64,000 nt of DNA from assembly GCA_963575745.1 (NCBI GenBank), contig CAUYUJ010014338.1:641001-705000 (forward strand), read 5' to 3'. Positions 10,630 through 22,098 of this stretch are shown here, one piece after another. The translations under genes and the position numbers were made by a program. Every line of letters begins with the position of its first letter. Position 1 is the stretch's first letter. The notes below the pieces were generated by a model, which ran no database searches, was not told where the DNA came from, and saw nothing but the letters and a program-made list of their open reading frames with translations. This DNA comes from Prorocentrum cordatum. Taxonomy: Eukaryota; Sar; Dinophyceae; Prorocentrales; Prorocentraceae.

Positions 10630-11608
10630 TCGGCCGCGGGGGCGTGGAAGCGGCAAGAAGCCGCCGCGGCGCGAGGATGCGAGCGAGGAAGGCAGCCCAG
10701 CGAAGGTCGCCTCGCTCCTGTCTCGCGCCCTGGCGGCCACCAGTGGCAGTAATCGAAAGTCTACTCTTCAGCAGCAGGTCGCCAGGCTGGAGAAGGAAGT
10801 CGAGGAAACCAAGCAGCAATCTACCTCGGCAATTGAGAAGCTACGCCGCGCAGACGGCGTTTACCGCGATGCGGTTCACATACATGTTCAGCCAGTTCCT
10901 AACGTGCTTCGCCTTCGTCAGTCGCCGGCAGCGGCTGAGACCAAGGAGGAGGAGCTCACCAAGCAGCTGTCGCAGGCGGCCCTGGCCAGGAAGGCGGCGG
11001 CGGCGGCAATGGCGCACGCCGACGGCGCTGGCGCGGCTGAGGCCCCGCTCGCGGCGCCGTCGCAGGGTGAGGGTGACAAGCGTAGCTTTCAGATTTCGTG
11101 GGGCAACGAGTTCTTCAACGGCATTGACGAACTCGAGTGCGAGAGCAGCGAGCGCGAGGGCCTCGAGGAGATCCACCAGCGCATGCTTGCAACGGAAAGG
11201 GAGATGTCGGCCAAGGAGACCGTGGTTCGGGACTGGCCGACGCGGATGGAGAAGTATCGCAAGGAGATCGCCGACCGCATGGCGAAGAAGCGAAAGGTGA
11301 ACGTTTCCGAAGACCAGACCGCCGCTGCCCCAGGAGGCGATGGCGCGGCCAACGGTGGGGCTCCTGCTACACCTGGCGCTGGTAGCGCTCTTGCGGCTGC
11401 CGACGCTGCAGCCGCGGCGCAGGCGGAGTCCACCAAGGCCGCCGAGCTCGAGGCGGAGGCCAAGCGGCTCTCGGAGGCCAAGTTCCAGGCGGAGCAGCAC
11501 ATCGGCAAGGGCGCGAAGGGCCAGAAGGTCAGCGGCAAGGGCGGGGACAGGGCGCCTGGCGGCCCTGCAGCTCCTGCGGCTGGCGCTGGCGGGGTCCCCG
11601 CCTCTTGA
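10630..11608 (+). CDS. LINE-A ORF1-like protein, coiled-coil part
   Basis: One open frame covers this block; the first ATG-like start lies at 10904, but the frame is open and protein-like from about 10630. It encodes QQQVARLEKEVEETKQQ (a clear coiled coil near 10770-10830), an Ala/Glu/Lys-rich middle, MEKYRKEIADRMAKKRKV with a basic nuclear-type patch (about 11245-11305), a second Ala/Glu coiled stretch (about 11400-11500) and a Gly/Lys/Ala-rich basic tail ending at TGA 11606-11608. Composition and position before an endonuclease-RT region fit a retrotransposon ORF1 (RNA-binding) protein. No named domain was recognised. Confidence 0.55.
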
Positions 11609-11789
11609 CTAGCCCCTGCCACGCTGGCTGGCGCGGTGGCGGCGCGGGCCGAGCAGGGGCCTGCAGCCGCGCAGAAAGGGGGGCATGGATAGTGTTTCGC
11701 GCCTCGTCTATGCCGGCGTGTCCTGCATGGAGGATAAGGCCTGGTCGTGCATCGACAAGTCTGAGTATGAGTTCTACGCCATAGTGTAG

Positions 11790-12430
11790 ACACATGTACA
11801 TTTTTTTTTTTTTTTGCTCTGCTTCGTTGGGGGGAAGGCCAGGGGACGTGGCCTTCGCACTGTCTTCAACCCTGCTCGTCCCCGGGATCGGCACGTGTCG
11901 CTGTCGCAGGAGGAGTGCGCCAACGCGGGTGGCGAGTAGCTGTTGGCCAAGAATCACCTTCACGCTCATCGTCTACCAGTCGTTCGAGCCGCTTGGGCGC
12001 GGCTGCAGGCGCCTTCGCATATGGCGCTGGACGGCTCCTCTGTCATTATGGTCCGCTTCCAAGGCTTCTCGATGGTAGTCATCACCTTCTACGCGTTCCA
12101 TAAAAGTGGGGCTCGCTGGAGCCAGTGTGGGTAGGTTCCAGAGGCTGTCAGCGCTCGCGCATGCCCTACAGCTCCCGTGGCTGATCATAAGAGACTTTCA
12201 CATGAGCCCCTCGGCGTTGACCAAGACGGGGCTGCTGAAAAAACTTTGAACGGTGCTCGCGACTGCTGACGTTGGTGCCGCATGTCTTCTAGCCTACAGG
12301 AACCCGTATCGATTATGTCATGTGTAGTGTTGCTGCTGGGCCCTTCATCCTCCAGGCTCTTCCAATTGAGTCTGTCCCTTGGAGGCCCCATATAGGATTG
12401 GAGGTCCATTTCTGGGCAACAGCTTGTGAC
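11790..12430 (+). pseudogene. LINE-A endonuclease domain (APE type), frameshifted
   Basis: Motifs occur in the expected order but in different frames. VIMVRFQGFSMVVITFYAFH lies at about 12045-12105. LPWLIIRDFHMSP at about 12170-12215 corresponds to the GGDFN-type motif (here RDFH). TRIDYVMCS at about 12300-12330, followed by VPWRPHIGLEVHF at about 12370-12410, matches the terminal (S)xIDYxxxS and His motif. At least one frameshift (about 12105) and the lost Gly-Asp-Asn context mean it is inactive. An AT-rich T13 run sits at 11801-11815. Confidence 0.55.
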
Positions 12431-12516
12431 TAGCATGACGCGGGCTCCAGGACGTCTTCCTCAGGTCTCGCGCCCGACTAGCGTTCCTACTCCTGGGTCA
12501 AAGTCGCGCGTCGCTC

Positions 12517-13350
12517 GTGCTCGTAGGCAGCTTCAGCATCAGGAATGAAACGCTTCACACCCTGTTTGGGGATTGTGTCAAGTCCCAGCGGGAGCAGCAG
12601 AGTGAGGGGAGTTCTGGGGTCGAGCCCTCGTCCAGCACTGTAGGTACGGTTCAGAATGCACCTAATGAATATGCTTATGAGTTGGGTGTTGGTTTTGAGT
12701 TCTCGGAATGGCCGCAGGGGGAGGGGGATCCATGGACTCAGGAGCTCAACTTATGCTTCGATGCTGGCCTCAATGCTGCACTTCATGAAGGTCGGTCTCA
12801 CGCTGGGGGTCCAGATAGCCAGGGGGTCATGGGCGGCGCTGACGGGGTGGGTCCGTCTCCTGGGCCGCCCCCTGGGGCTGTTCCGTCTGTTGGCCATCCG
12901 CCGACTGCCGAGACCCTGGACTCCCAGCGTCCACTTCGGCCCGGCGCTGGTCTGGCTTCGGAGGGGCGCCCTGGAGCCGTCTGTGGTCTGGTGTCCACCT
13001 CTAGAAGCGTGCAGCAGCAGAATGAGGTTGAGCAGTTGTCGGATAATACACGAGCTTCCCCCGCCTTTCGCATCCCGGAGGCCACGTGGGAGCTGGCTCG
13101 GAAGGATGTAGGTTTTATGTATGGTGCTCCGTCCCTTAACCCTCTCTGCCCTGTTGCGCTGTCTTCCGTAGCCTGTCGGCTCAAACCCGCACGCATTTCT
13201 TTAGTTCCAGGCCTCTACTCCAGCTGGGCGTCGGCTGTGGAATCCACCATCACCAACCATCACGCGAGCGGCTGGAGTGCATATCGTTGTGCAGGAGCTG
13301 AAGATGCCAACCAGGAGCCGCGCCTCCCCATTGAAAGATCGGCTCAGTGA
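12517..13350 (+). pseudogene. LINE-A linker between endonuclease and RT
   Basis: An open frame of 277 codons follows the endonuclease remnants. It is Pro/Gly/Ser-rich (about 12790-12990) and then has ordinary protein-like composition. It overlaps the RT frame by about 70 nt, implying a frameshift near 13270-13300. No domain was recognised; position makes it the ORF2 spacer. Confidence 0.4.
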
Positions 13351-14760
13351 CTGGTGGACGCAGCTTCGCACACTTTTATATGCGCTGGTTCATCATCGTC
13401 GAAAGGGCAATGGGGAGAAGCAGCAATCGCGGTACTTGGAGTCGGTGCAGCGGCACCTCGACACTTGTCCCGAGCGTGCCCACACTGTCCTACTTCCAGG
13501 TAAGGATATTGAGTGGCACGAGTGGTTGGAGACTCTTCAAACTGTTGGCGCCTGGTCGATGCATAAGCTGGATGGACTTGTGCAAGGTACCAAGAGAATC
13601 AATACTCGAGCTCAGCGTCGAGCTGTCCAACAATCGTTGAATGAGTTCCAAGGCGTTGCTGCTGACAAGGCTTCTCTGGGGATATTGCATCGGTCGCTCT
13701 GTCCTACACATCTGACAGAGCTGGAGTACGAGCACCAAGGTCAAGTCCTCTGTCACCCGCGTGACATCATAGACGCCAAGTCAGCCACGCGGCATGAAAA
13801 ATTGGCTCCCACGCCGCTCGACGAGGAAGCCGTCTTCCGAGTCTCCCAGAAGGTGGAGGAAGCTGCGGAGGGCGACCCTCTCCAACCCACCAGCGCGCAC
13901 GACATCATGGGGGCTCTCAGGAAGATGACAACTTCCACGGGCTTGGGAATTGACTTTCTCTCGCCGGTTGATCTGGAGCGACTTCCAGACGCAGCAGTTG
14001 CTGAACTCGCCCTATTTTCCGCTGCCTGCGAGGAGTGTTTGTGCAGGCCAGGGCAGCTGCTGCTCATATTGGGGAGGACCTTCCCCAAAAAGATTCAAGG
14101 AGATCGGTGCATTGGGCTTGTGCGTCTTCTCGGTCGACTCTGGTCTCTGATCAGAGAGCCGCTCGTGCGAGAGTGGTCCGCCGAGACCGAGGAGAGGTGG
14201 GATGCTGCAGTCCGTGGCAATTCTCGTCAGCGAGAAGCGGCACCGTCGTACAGTACAAGAAGAGGTGAGTGTGCACCTTCATGTGAATGTGGGCCATGGC
14301 TTAGTCGACATAGATGGCTTCTGCGACTCGATCGAGTGGCTGTACTTGGCGGATGCTGCGCTAGATATGCAATGTCCTTCAGTTATTCTTTATCTGGGGC
14401 TTCTTCAGTGCGTCTCGCCGAGGGTGCTCAGCCAGCAAGGGGCCACGTCGGCCCCGGTCCAGGACACGCGCAATATCGTCCAAGGGTTGCGATATGGTGC
14501 CCGGTTCGGACGCACGCTCACCCATGTCGTGTTAAAGCGAGTTGTTGAGGGCCATCCGCTGGCGAGGCACCGCGGGGATCGAAGACCTCTTTCAGCAGGT
14601 CCGCAGCTCACGTGCACGTAGTCGTCAGAGGTTGAAGGCATGTATCGTGGACACGTGCAGGTCCCTGGAGGCGAGCAAGTTACGCGTGTCCCCGAAGTCG
14701 GTGGTCATGTGCACGGACGTGAACAGCTTGTGCAAAGCTGCCAAGTGACAGAAAGTTACC
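13277..14760 (+). pseudogene. LINE-A reverse transcriptase, decayed
   Basis: The first block (to about 14250) carries KKIQGDRCIGLVRLLGRLW, matching the RT finger region before the palm (K..G..R.I.L...L.K...). The frame then changes and continues with HGLVDIDGFCDSIEWLYLAD (motif-A-like, D...F.D) and NIVQGLRYGARFGRTL (motif-B-like). A third frame gives LKACIVDTCRSLEASKLRVS then PKSVVMCTDV, the region after motif C. The YxDD box expected at about 14605-14625 is not readable in any frame; the sequence CACGTGCACGTAGTCGTCAG suggests a small deletion there. Dead RT, identified from motif order. Confidence 0.6.
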
Positions 14761-15195
14761 AGCCGTCTGGCGCTCCAAGGGGCGCAATCTACAGGCATCT
14801 ACGGCTTCCAGGTGTACGGGACCTTCGGCCAGAGGCATGTGCAGGCGCGGAGGCGCCTCGGGCTCGCGTGCGCGGCGCCTACGCGAGGCAGGTGTCTGAC
14901 GACACTCCTCGCCTTGAGGGCACCGCAGCAAGACCAAGGAGTCGAGCTGCCCACGCAGTGCCTCGGCATGTATCTGTCCATACGGCGTGATCATGATGAT
15001 AGCAAATATGGTACCAATCGTAGTTGGAGATCGGTGATTGAGCAGTTTCAGGGAGTTCCAGTAGCGCACCGCACCTCTGTTTCAACGGCTATCTTACATT
15101 TGATTGGATCGGGATGGTCAGTGCCGTCAGCCACCAGCTGGGTGATCCCCGAGCGTCATGAGTTTGCTGGCGACGAATAGAGGTTCGACGATGCC

Positions 15196-15624
15196 ATGTA
15201 CACTGGTGTTCGGGCTCTGGATAGCAATGCTGGTTGTCTCAAGGATTTCTCAGATATTATCCACCTCCGGTACTGGCGACAAGCGAATGCACATTTCTGT
15301 GGCGAGGGCTTGCAGGACGGCTCGGATGTCGACTCCTATCGGATGCTGTTGCAGCAACTGCGCGACGTCCCACCAGTCGGTCACAGGCTCAACGAAGTCA
15401 TGTTGTCGGTCGCAGTTGGATGTACTTGGCCTCGGGCGCGGAATAAAGCCGAAATGCCGCTGTTCTGTGGCACAGATCGGCGCTCCCGCTGCCAGCTTGA
15501 GCCTGAGATCCCGTTGTATCGTAGCTGGATGTGCAGCCACAACGTTGACAAGGCAGCTGACCAGCAGACAGAATCTATTGTGCTTCAGGCCATGGTCCAG
15601 TCGGAGGCGGAGACCGCCTTCTGA
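15196..15624 (+). pseudogene. LINE-A post-RT (connector) region
   Basis: A frame of 142 codons encodes a region with spaced Trp and His residues (LRYWRQANAHFCGEGLQDGS) and a run-down Cys/His cluster near its end (CQLEPEIPLYRSWMCSHN), in the place where LINEs with RNase H usually have a zinc-knuckle connector. It ends at TGA 15622-15624, but the same frame continues directly into the RNase H block, so this is probably one reading frame interrupted by a nonsense change (TGG to TGA fits). Confidence 0.5.
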
Positions 15625-15633
15625 CTCAGAGGC

Positions 15634-16260
15634 TTGCTTCCCGCTCCTTGGGTAGCGGTGCCGCCGCCTGCTCGTGAAGATGCGTGGACAGTGATGGGGC
15701 CCTTTGAGTTTGGACCAGACTGCCTAAACCATGGCGAGGCGCAAGCAACACTGCTGCTGTTCGGGGACGCTAGCGGCGGCCCCGACAGGGCCATCACTAA
15801 GTTCCGCAGGGTAGGCTGCGCCGTGGCGCTTTTTCATTCGCTGGAGCCCGCTGTGTCTCTAGCGGGGTCGATCAGCGGCCCCCTCAGTGGAGATAGGCAG
15901 GCAATGCCCCGTGGCGAGCTCCGTAGATTTTTGCTCAGAGTCTGGGCCTCTAGTGGGTATATCACCTACGTGACAAGCTGGTGGTCACAAGCTGGTTTGC
16001 GCGGCGCTATGAGTTCCCGAGTGATCCAGATGCAGACCTCTGGACCATGCTCGGGCAGCTGATTGAAGTTCGAGTGCGAATTGTATCTGTCATTTTCGTT
16101 AACTCCCACCTCGGCTCTGCCGAAATATGTTCGGGAGCTGCCCCGAGATGGACCATCAAAGGCAATTCGTTCGTGGATGTCATTGCAGGTGCAACAGCGG
16201 CAGCGGCCCGCCTCCCAGAGAATCAGCGGCAGCGGGTGCTATTGCATGAGAGGCGAGTGC
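15634..16260 (+). pseudogene. LINE-A RNase H domain, one frameshift
   Basis: LLLFGDASGGPDR near 15755-15795 supplies the first catalytic Asp, and AMPRGELRRFLLRV (about 15903-15945) the catalytic Glu. After a frame change near 15975 the next frame gives YEFPSDPDADLWTMLGQL (third Asp region), IVSVIFVNSHLG and IKGNSFVDVIAGATAAAARL (about 16155-16212), the fourth acidic motif. Order and spacing match the RNase H domains at the C-terminus of some LINE ORF2 proteins. The product cleaves RNA in RNA-DNA hybrids in active elements; this copy is broken. Confidence 0.65.
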
Positions 16261-16845
16261 GGATCGATATCCCGTCGATTGTTGAGTGCTACTCTGGATG
16301 CGATGGAAGCGAATGTGGCTCCTGGGCCTGCGGGAAATACATCATCCCCTCCTGTCCCTCGTCCTCCTTTTGCTGCTCTCTCTCACGTCTCTTCCTCCCA
16401 CCGTCTCAATGATACTGGGAGAAGGTGCACTTGTTGTGGAGGATCGGCCAGCAAGACCGCTGCAACGAAGTGGCGCCAATCCGAATACTTCAGCCTCGTC
16501 AACTGTAATGGTAAGATCTTATATCGTCCTCCTTGCGCGTCTGCACATCGCGGGAGGTGTGTGGACCAGTCTCATGACATGAAATATCATACACATTCGC
16601 AGCTATAGTACTGTAAGCAGTGCGGTTGCTATGCCTCCTCAGTCTTGCGAGGACTCGGCAAGAGCTGAGCCAGACGTATCACTCCACATCGAGCGGGATA
16701 TCACGATAGGAATTCGCGAGGTGTATGGCCTAAGGTTGTAAGTGCAAGAGAGAAGCAGAGCCGTGGTCGTGTATAGTCATGCCTTCATGTGTAATTGGTC
16801 ACATTTGGTAGGCTAACTTTGCCACACGGTCACACACATACTCAT

Positions 16846-16918
16846 ATTCCTCCTCCTCCTCCTCCTCATCATCATCATCATCATCATCATCAACACCATC
16901 AACATCGTCATCATCAAT
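16846..16918. repeat. (CTC)n and (CAT)n tract
   Basis: CTCCTC run passing into CATCATCAT and CAACATCGTCATCATC. It lies downstream of LINE-A. Between 16600 and 16845 no gene is seen. Confidence 0.9.
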
Positions 16919-16965
16919 ATGCAACCATCCCACTCCGCAACCCCCGTGGGGCTCTGGGGCCACCC

Positions 16966-17157
16966 CTTCCTTGCCCTTCTTTTCGAAGAAGAGAGATCGG
17001 CTTAAGCATCAACGCTCGAAGGTCCGCGCGGATGTCGTGGATCGGCGCTGGGCCCCCGTCCCCTTCGCGCGGAGCGAACCAGGGGCGGCGCCAGAAGCGC
17101 CGCCAGGGGGGTCCCAACGCCGATCCGAGAAACCCGCTCGGACCTTCGAAAAGTAGT
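16966..17157. repeat. Dispersed repeat D, copy 1
   Basis: CTCGAAGGTCCGCGCGGATG followed by TCGTGGATCGGCGCTGGGCC recurs with changes at 48809-48850 (TTTCGGAGATCCGCGCGGAT, TTCTTGGATCGGCGCTGGGC) and in shorter form at 49712 and 50070. Confidence 0.55.
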
Positions 17158-17167
17158 GGATGCTCTC

Positions 17168-17206
<39 letters not shown>

Positions 17207-17252
17207 ATCTGTCTCTTTCTCTCTCGCTCTCTCGCTTTCTCTCTCCTTTTGG
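17158..17252. repeat. (CT)n tract
   Basis: CTCTCTCTAT repeats. The Leu/Ser-rich start of the 521-codon frame 17156-18721 is simply this tract. Confidence 0.9.
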
Positions 17253-17319
17253 GTCGACCACCTCGCCCGCATCATCCCTTGGGTGCTCCCAGACCTCTGC
17301 AGACCTTGGGTAAGCAAAT

Positions 17320-18927
17320 GTGGCTCCACTATTGTGTGGAAGAGGTCCTTCGTGCTCTTCAAAAAGCCGCCTTCGCGGGCCTTCACCTTACCCTACCACC
17401 ATGGGACGCGTGCGACCTCCAGCGTCGCCACGCGCACGAAATCTGTGAAGAAGCCTGGGACAGGCGTCCCCGAAGCGGCGTCCTCACACGGGCAGGCCCC
17501 GCGGCAGCGACGGGACCGCACGGCCATGTTCTCCTTCGACGGGCAATACTGCTCTGGCAAGCCGACCCCTTCGCCTGCGATGATGGTTCTAATGACTCCG
17601 ACGTCCAGGGACCCGACGACCCGCCCGGTCGTCCACCTGGCCCCCCCCGAAGCACCAACTCAGCTCGGATCGCCGTCGTCCCCCCGACGACGTCGCGTAC
17701 CCGGCTTAGCTGCAGCGGAGGTTGGCAACAGCGATGTCTCCATGGCCAACGTCAGCAATATCTCGACGATAGACGACGCCCCGCCCCCGACGAACCCAGG
17801 CCCACAGAGACCATCAGCCGCCAGGCGCCACGTCACCCCCTCGGCCGCGCCGCCAGTCTCGGGAGCCGGGGGGGGCCCGTTCAGGCAGCCCACTGGCCAG
17901 CGCACGCGCACGGCCTGACGCTACAACACGTGGTGGCGGCCAGGGAGTCATACGGCCCCAGCGATCGACCCTTGAACCTGGACTCGGTTTCGCCCCAAGC
18001 GGCGCACGCTCAGCAGCCCGCCGAGACCGCGGGCCCAGTTGCCGACGATGCATTTAGCACCGCTCATGGCATCATGGCTGGTGCGGTGACGGGCTTCTCC
18101 GGGGTCATCCACGCACGACACGGAACCACCGCCGAGGCCCCCCAAGGTCCCCGACCCACCAACAGCAACGGACAGGCCAACCAGCGGGCCCCGGCAATGC
18201 GGCACCCTCGGACTCGCACCCAGACGAAGCATACCTCGACCCGCCGGCAATTCATCGGGCGCGAAACGGTCACGCTCTACGGGCCCTTGCCGCCGCCACC
18301 GTACGTCAATCTCCCGCACGGGCACTGCCTATGGAGTCTCGACGGCAACGCCTTTCTGCCTGCCACCGACCCCCACCACTTCTTCCGACAACTGGCCAGA
18401 CACGGAGGCATCGGTGCGCTCTCGCGCCAGCTCGACGATGACCCGCTGCCCACCAGCAGCGCTGCACCCCCCGCCCGCTCTCTGTGGTGGGCCCTGGTCT
18501 GCCTCGCCATCTGGTCCTCCGTCGCCACGAGGACCCCAACCGCCCAGGTGCGCCCCGCACCCTCTGGGTTCCCCCTCCCGCTCGCGCTTTGGCCGAACGC
18601 TGGGGAGTCTTACCCGTGCCGCGCAGAGCATGGCAAACCGCTCAGACAGCCGCGCTGGCCCCCCTCCCGTCGCAGGTCCAAGCCACGCAGGGCCAAGCTC
18701 AGCTTTCGGCTGGCCGCTTGACGCGGCTCGAGCGACAGCTCGAGCACGTCCAATCCCTTTCGGACCGTGTCCGCCACACGACGCGGCAGCACCTCACCAC
18801 GCTGCGCGAACTCCACGCGACCGTGCAGCGTCAGGCCTCGCTAGCCCCCTCAACGGCGAGCGTCTCTGCCTCCGTCGCGGACGCCTTTCAGGCGGCCCAA
18901 GCGCTCCCCGCGAGAAGCGCCAGCTGA
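17320..18927 (+). other. GC-rich open region, possible broken coding sequence
   Basis: Two + frames stay open for long distances. One (to TGA 18719-18721) contains a non-repetitive stretch LPHGHCLWSLDGNAFLPATD then PHHFFRQLARHGGIGALSRQ near 18310-18430. Another, ending at TGA 18925-18927, has a convincing coiled coil, RLTRLERQLEHVQSLSDRVR with LTTLRELHATVQRQ, near 18715-18830. Joining them would need a frameshift or intron near 18450-18600. The base composition is very GC-rich, so open frames are weak evidence. No domain is recognised; it may be an ORF1-like retroelement remnant. Confidence 0.3.
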
Positions 18928-19288
18928 AGCTCTCACTGAAGCCCGTGCGCCGCCTGACAAGCGTCCACTATGGCATCCCACCACCGCGGGTCCTGAAGGG
19001 GTGTTGGATGGATGTTGTTACTGTTAGCGAGGTACCGCATGCCAAAAACGGGCGCAGGCTTCGCTTTACCTTCCAGGTGAGACTCGGACGTCTGCGAGGC
19101 AGCGTCACAGTACACCAGTTGCTCGCTGCTGGGGGGGGGCCTCTCGCCCCCTCCCTCTCCCTCCTCCCCTGGCCGTCCGCCCAAGACGGGTGTGTAGGGT
19201 CCCTTTGGCCGACAGCGCCCGCCAAAGTGCTGTAGGTGCGACGCGCTTGCCCGACGGCCCGCGGACAGAACCCCGCCCAGACTGTCCG
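18928..19288. other. No gene recognised
   Basis: Short GC-rich stretch with a G9 run at 19132 and no supported frame. Confidence 0.4.
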
Positions 19289-19289
19289 A

Positions 19290-19340
<51 letters not shown>

Positions 19341-19392
19341 TCTTTTCTCTCTCTCTCTCGTTTTTTTTTCCTCTCTCTCAGATGTATATATG
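19289..19392. repeat. (CT)n tract
   Basis: CTCTCT run with TTTTTTTT interruptions. The following 19393-19720 is alternating GT/CA and GCGC-rich, with no gene seen. Confidence 0.9.
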
Positions 19393-19721
19393 TCAACAAG
19401 ATTGCATTGGCGCTGCGCGCCATGCACCTTGGTCCTTTGAGTTCTGCACGCAAGCGGAATGCGTACGTGCGTACATGCGCGCATGCATGTATACACGCGC
19501 ACGCGCATGCACGTTCCGTATAAATGTTTAGGTGTATACAATCGACTTACACTGTTGTATGTGTGTATACCGCGTACAAATGTACATATACATGTATGTG
19601 TGTAAGGGTACGAACATGCATCTGCAACTCGTACGGGCGTCGTCGGGCATCTTCGCTGCATGTCACGAGACCCTCAACGACTGGGTCACAATGTGAAATG
19701 TCATCGGAGCAAAATCAATGA

Positions 19722-21290
19722 ATGTTGGCATTCGGAAACATCGTGGGGGTGTATTCAGGGCCCTCGTGGGCCATTTTAGCGTCTTCATGGGCCGTCCTGG
19801 GGCCTTCTTGGGCCGTCTTGGGGAGCTTGGGCCCGCTGGGGCCCCCTTTGGACCCATCTTGGGCACTTCCGGGGACCTCCCATGGCCCTTTTGGTTCTGT
19901 GCTGGGAGCCCTTGGGGGGCCTCTTGGTTCCATTATGGGCTGTCTTGGGGCTCTCGTGGGCGATCGTGGGGCCCGGCTCGGCCGTCTTGAAGCTTTCTAG
20001 GGTGCCTTTTGGGGCGTCTTGAGGCGATCTCGGGGGCTTTGAAACCGTCTTGAAAGCTGATAAAATCCGAAAGGCGAATATGCTAATATTGTAAATTTTA
20101 CGGAGGTAATGAAACGATTTTTGTGCTTTGAAGGCCCCTTGGAAAGCTTGTTGGGGTGCCTTGGGGGTCTTTATGTTATGTTGGCGTTCGGAAACATCGT
20201 GGGGGTGTTTTCGGGGCCCTCGTGGGCCGTTTTGGCGCCTTCATGGGCCGTCCTGGGGCCTTCTTGGGCCGTCTTGGGGAGCTTGGGCCCGCTGGGGCCC
20301 CCTTTGGACCCATCTTGGGCACTTCCGTGGACCTCCCATGGCCCTTTTAGGTCTGTGCTGGGAGCCCTTAGGGGGCCTCTTGGTTCCATTATGGGCTGCT
20401 CTTGGGGCTCTCGTGGGCGATCGTGGGGCCCGGCTCGGCCGTCCTTGGCCTCTTTTGGGCCCGCTGTTTGGACCCATCTTGGGCACTTCCGGGACCTCCC
20501 ATGGCCCTTTTAGGTCTGTGCTGGGAGCCCTTAGGGGGCCTCTTGGTTCCATTATGGGCTGTCTTGGGGCTCTCGTGGGCGATCGTGGGGCCCGGCTCGG
20601 CCGTCTTGGCCTTTTGGGGCGTCTCGAGGCGATCTCGGGGGCTTTGAAACCGTCTTGAAAGCTGATAAAATCCGAAAGGCGAATATGCTAATATTGTAAT
20701 TTTTTACGGAGGGAATGGGACGATTTTTGTGCTTTGAAGGCCCCTTGGAAAGCTTGTTGGGGTGCCTTGGGGGTCTTTATGTTGGCATTCGGAAACATCG
20801 TGGGGGTGTTTTCGGGGCCCTCGTGGGCCGTTTTGGCGCCTTCATGGGCCGTCCTGGGGCCTTCTTGGGCCGTCTTGGGGAGCTTGGGCCCGCTGGAGCC
20901 CCCGTTGGACCCATCTTGGGCACTTCCAGGGACCTCCCATGGCCCTGTTGGGTCTGTGCTGGGAGCCCGGTTTCATTATGGGCTGTCTTGGGGCTCTCGT
21001 GGGCGATCGTGGGGCCCGGCTCGGCCGTCTTGAAGCTTTCTTGCGGGCCTTTTGGGGCGTCTGGAGGCGATCTCGGGGGCTTTGAAACCGTCTTGAAAGC
21101 TGCTGAAATCCGAAAGGCAAATCTGCTAATATTGTATTTTTTTACGAAGGGAATGGGACGATGTTTGTGCTTTGAAGGCCCCTTGGAAAGATTGTTGGGG
21201 TGCCTTGGGGGTCTTTTGGGCCGTCCTGACGCAATTGGAGTCCCTCTTGGAGCCTCTTGTGCTGTCTGGGGCCTCCCTTGAGCCTTTCTG
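19722..21290. repeat. Large tandem repeat, 450-600 bp units
   Basis: The word ATGTTGGC(A/G)TTCGGAAACA starts at 19722, 20178 and 20779. A second anchor, TTTGTGCTTTGAAGGCCCCT, recurs near 20118, 20726 and 21165, always after a CGAAAGGC(G/A)AAT...GCTAATATTGTA core. The middle unit is longer because an internal GGGCCTCTTGGTTCCATTAT segment is duplicated (about 20380 and 20540). The units are built from the GTCTTGGGG family and give long Trp/Gly/Pro-rich false frames. Confidence 0.85.
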
Positions 21291-21408
21291 ATGACCCCTC
21301 GGATCGCTCTGGGTCTGCTAGCAAGGCGTTTGTGGAGACCCAGAAAGCCGGGTGACCTTTCCCAAGGACGTCCAAGGGAGCCCGAGAACCCCAGATTCCG
21401 TCCAGCTT

Positions 21409-21450
21409 TGGGGGGGGGGGGGGTGATGGTTTTCCACCACCCCCCCCGGG
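21409..21450. other. G-run/C-run inverted repeat
   Basis: A run of 13 G, then a spacer TGATGGTTTTCCACCA, then 8 C. The spacer arms (TGGTTTT / CCACCA) add a little pairing. It could form a hairpin or G-quadruplex but could equally be chance in repeat-rich DNA. Confidence 0.6.
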
Positions 21451-21501
21451 CTTGTAAAAATATCGGAAGGGGAATATATGTAGATATGTGTTTTGTTTTC
21501 T

Positions 21502-21715
21502 TTTCTCTCTCTCTCTCTCTCTTTCTGTTTCGCTTTGTTATGTCTCGTTCTCTCTTTTTTGATTTTTTCTCTCTCTCTCTCTCTCTCTTTCGTTCTCTTG
21601 TTCCTTCTCTGTCTCTCTCTCCATTTCTGTCGTTCTCTCTCTCTCTCTCACTGTCTCTCTGTCTTTCCACTTTTTTCGTGTGTTTCTCTCTCTCTCTCTC
21701 TGTACCACCCGTCGT
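21502..21715. repeat. (CT)n tract
   Basis: Interrupted CTCTCT with T and TGT insertions over about 210 bp. Confidence 0.9.
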
Positions 21716-21837
21716 GTATGAAGCGAGCATCGAGCCTACTACTCGTTGACTACCTCTTGGGCGCCGCGTCCACCAGCGCCCTCTCGATGAGAGGGGCGGC
21801 GATGATGCCCGTAAAAGTCTGCCAAGTCTCTCTCTCT

Positions 21838-22066
21838 CACTGTATGTATGTATGTATGTATGCATGTATGTATGCATGTATGTATGTATGTAGGTATGTA
21901 TGTGTGTATGCATGTATGTATGTATGCATGCATGCATGTTTGTATGTATGCATGTATGTAGGTATGTATGTGTGTATGTATATGTATATGTATGTATGTA
22001 TGCATGCATGTATGTATGTATGTATGTATGTATGTATGTATGTATACATGCATGCATGCATGCATG

Positions 22067-22098
<32 letters not shown>

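Larger units (their letters stand above)
10243..16600 (+). mobile_element. LINE-A: decayed non-LTR retrotransposon
   Basis: In order: SL relic, ORF1-like block with a Cys-rich N-terminus and coiled coil (10254-11608), APE-type endonuclease remnants (11880-12430), a linker, reverse transcriptase (13277-14760), a post-RT region (15196-15624) and RNase H (15634-16260). All are on the + strand and in the normal LINE order. Frame changes near 10610, 12105, 14250 and 15975 and a stop at 15622 show the element is dead. No poly-A tail or target-site duplication was found; the 3' limit is set where recognisable coding ends. Confidence 0.75.

Noticed and set aside
19722-21290. Trp/Gly/Pro-rich protein genes in several overlapping frames
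   Set aside because: Same repeated peptides in all frames, driven by the GTCTTGGGG repeat; no start context or frame preference.
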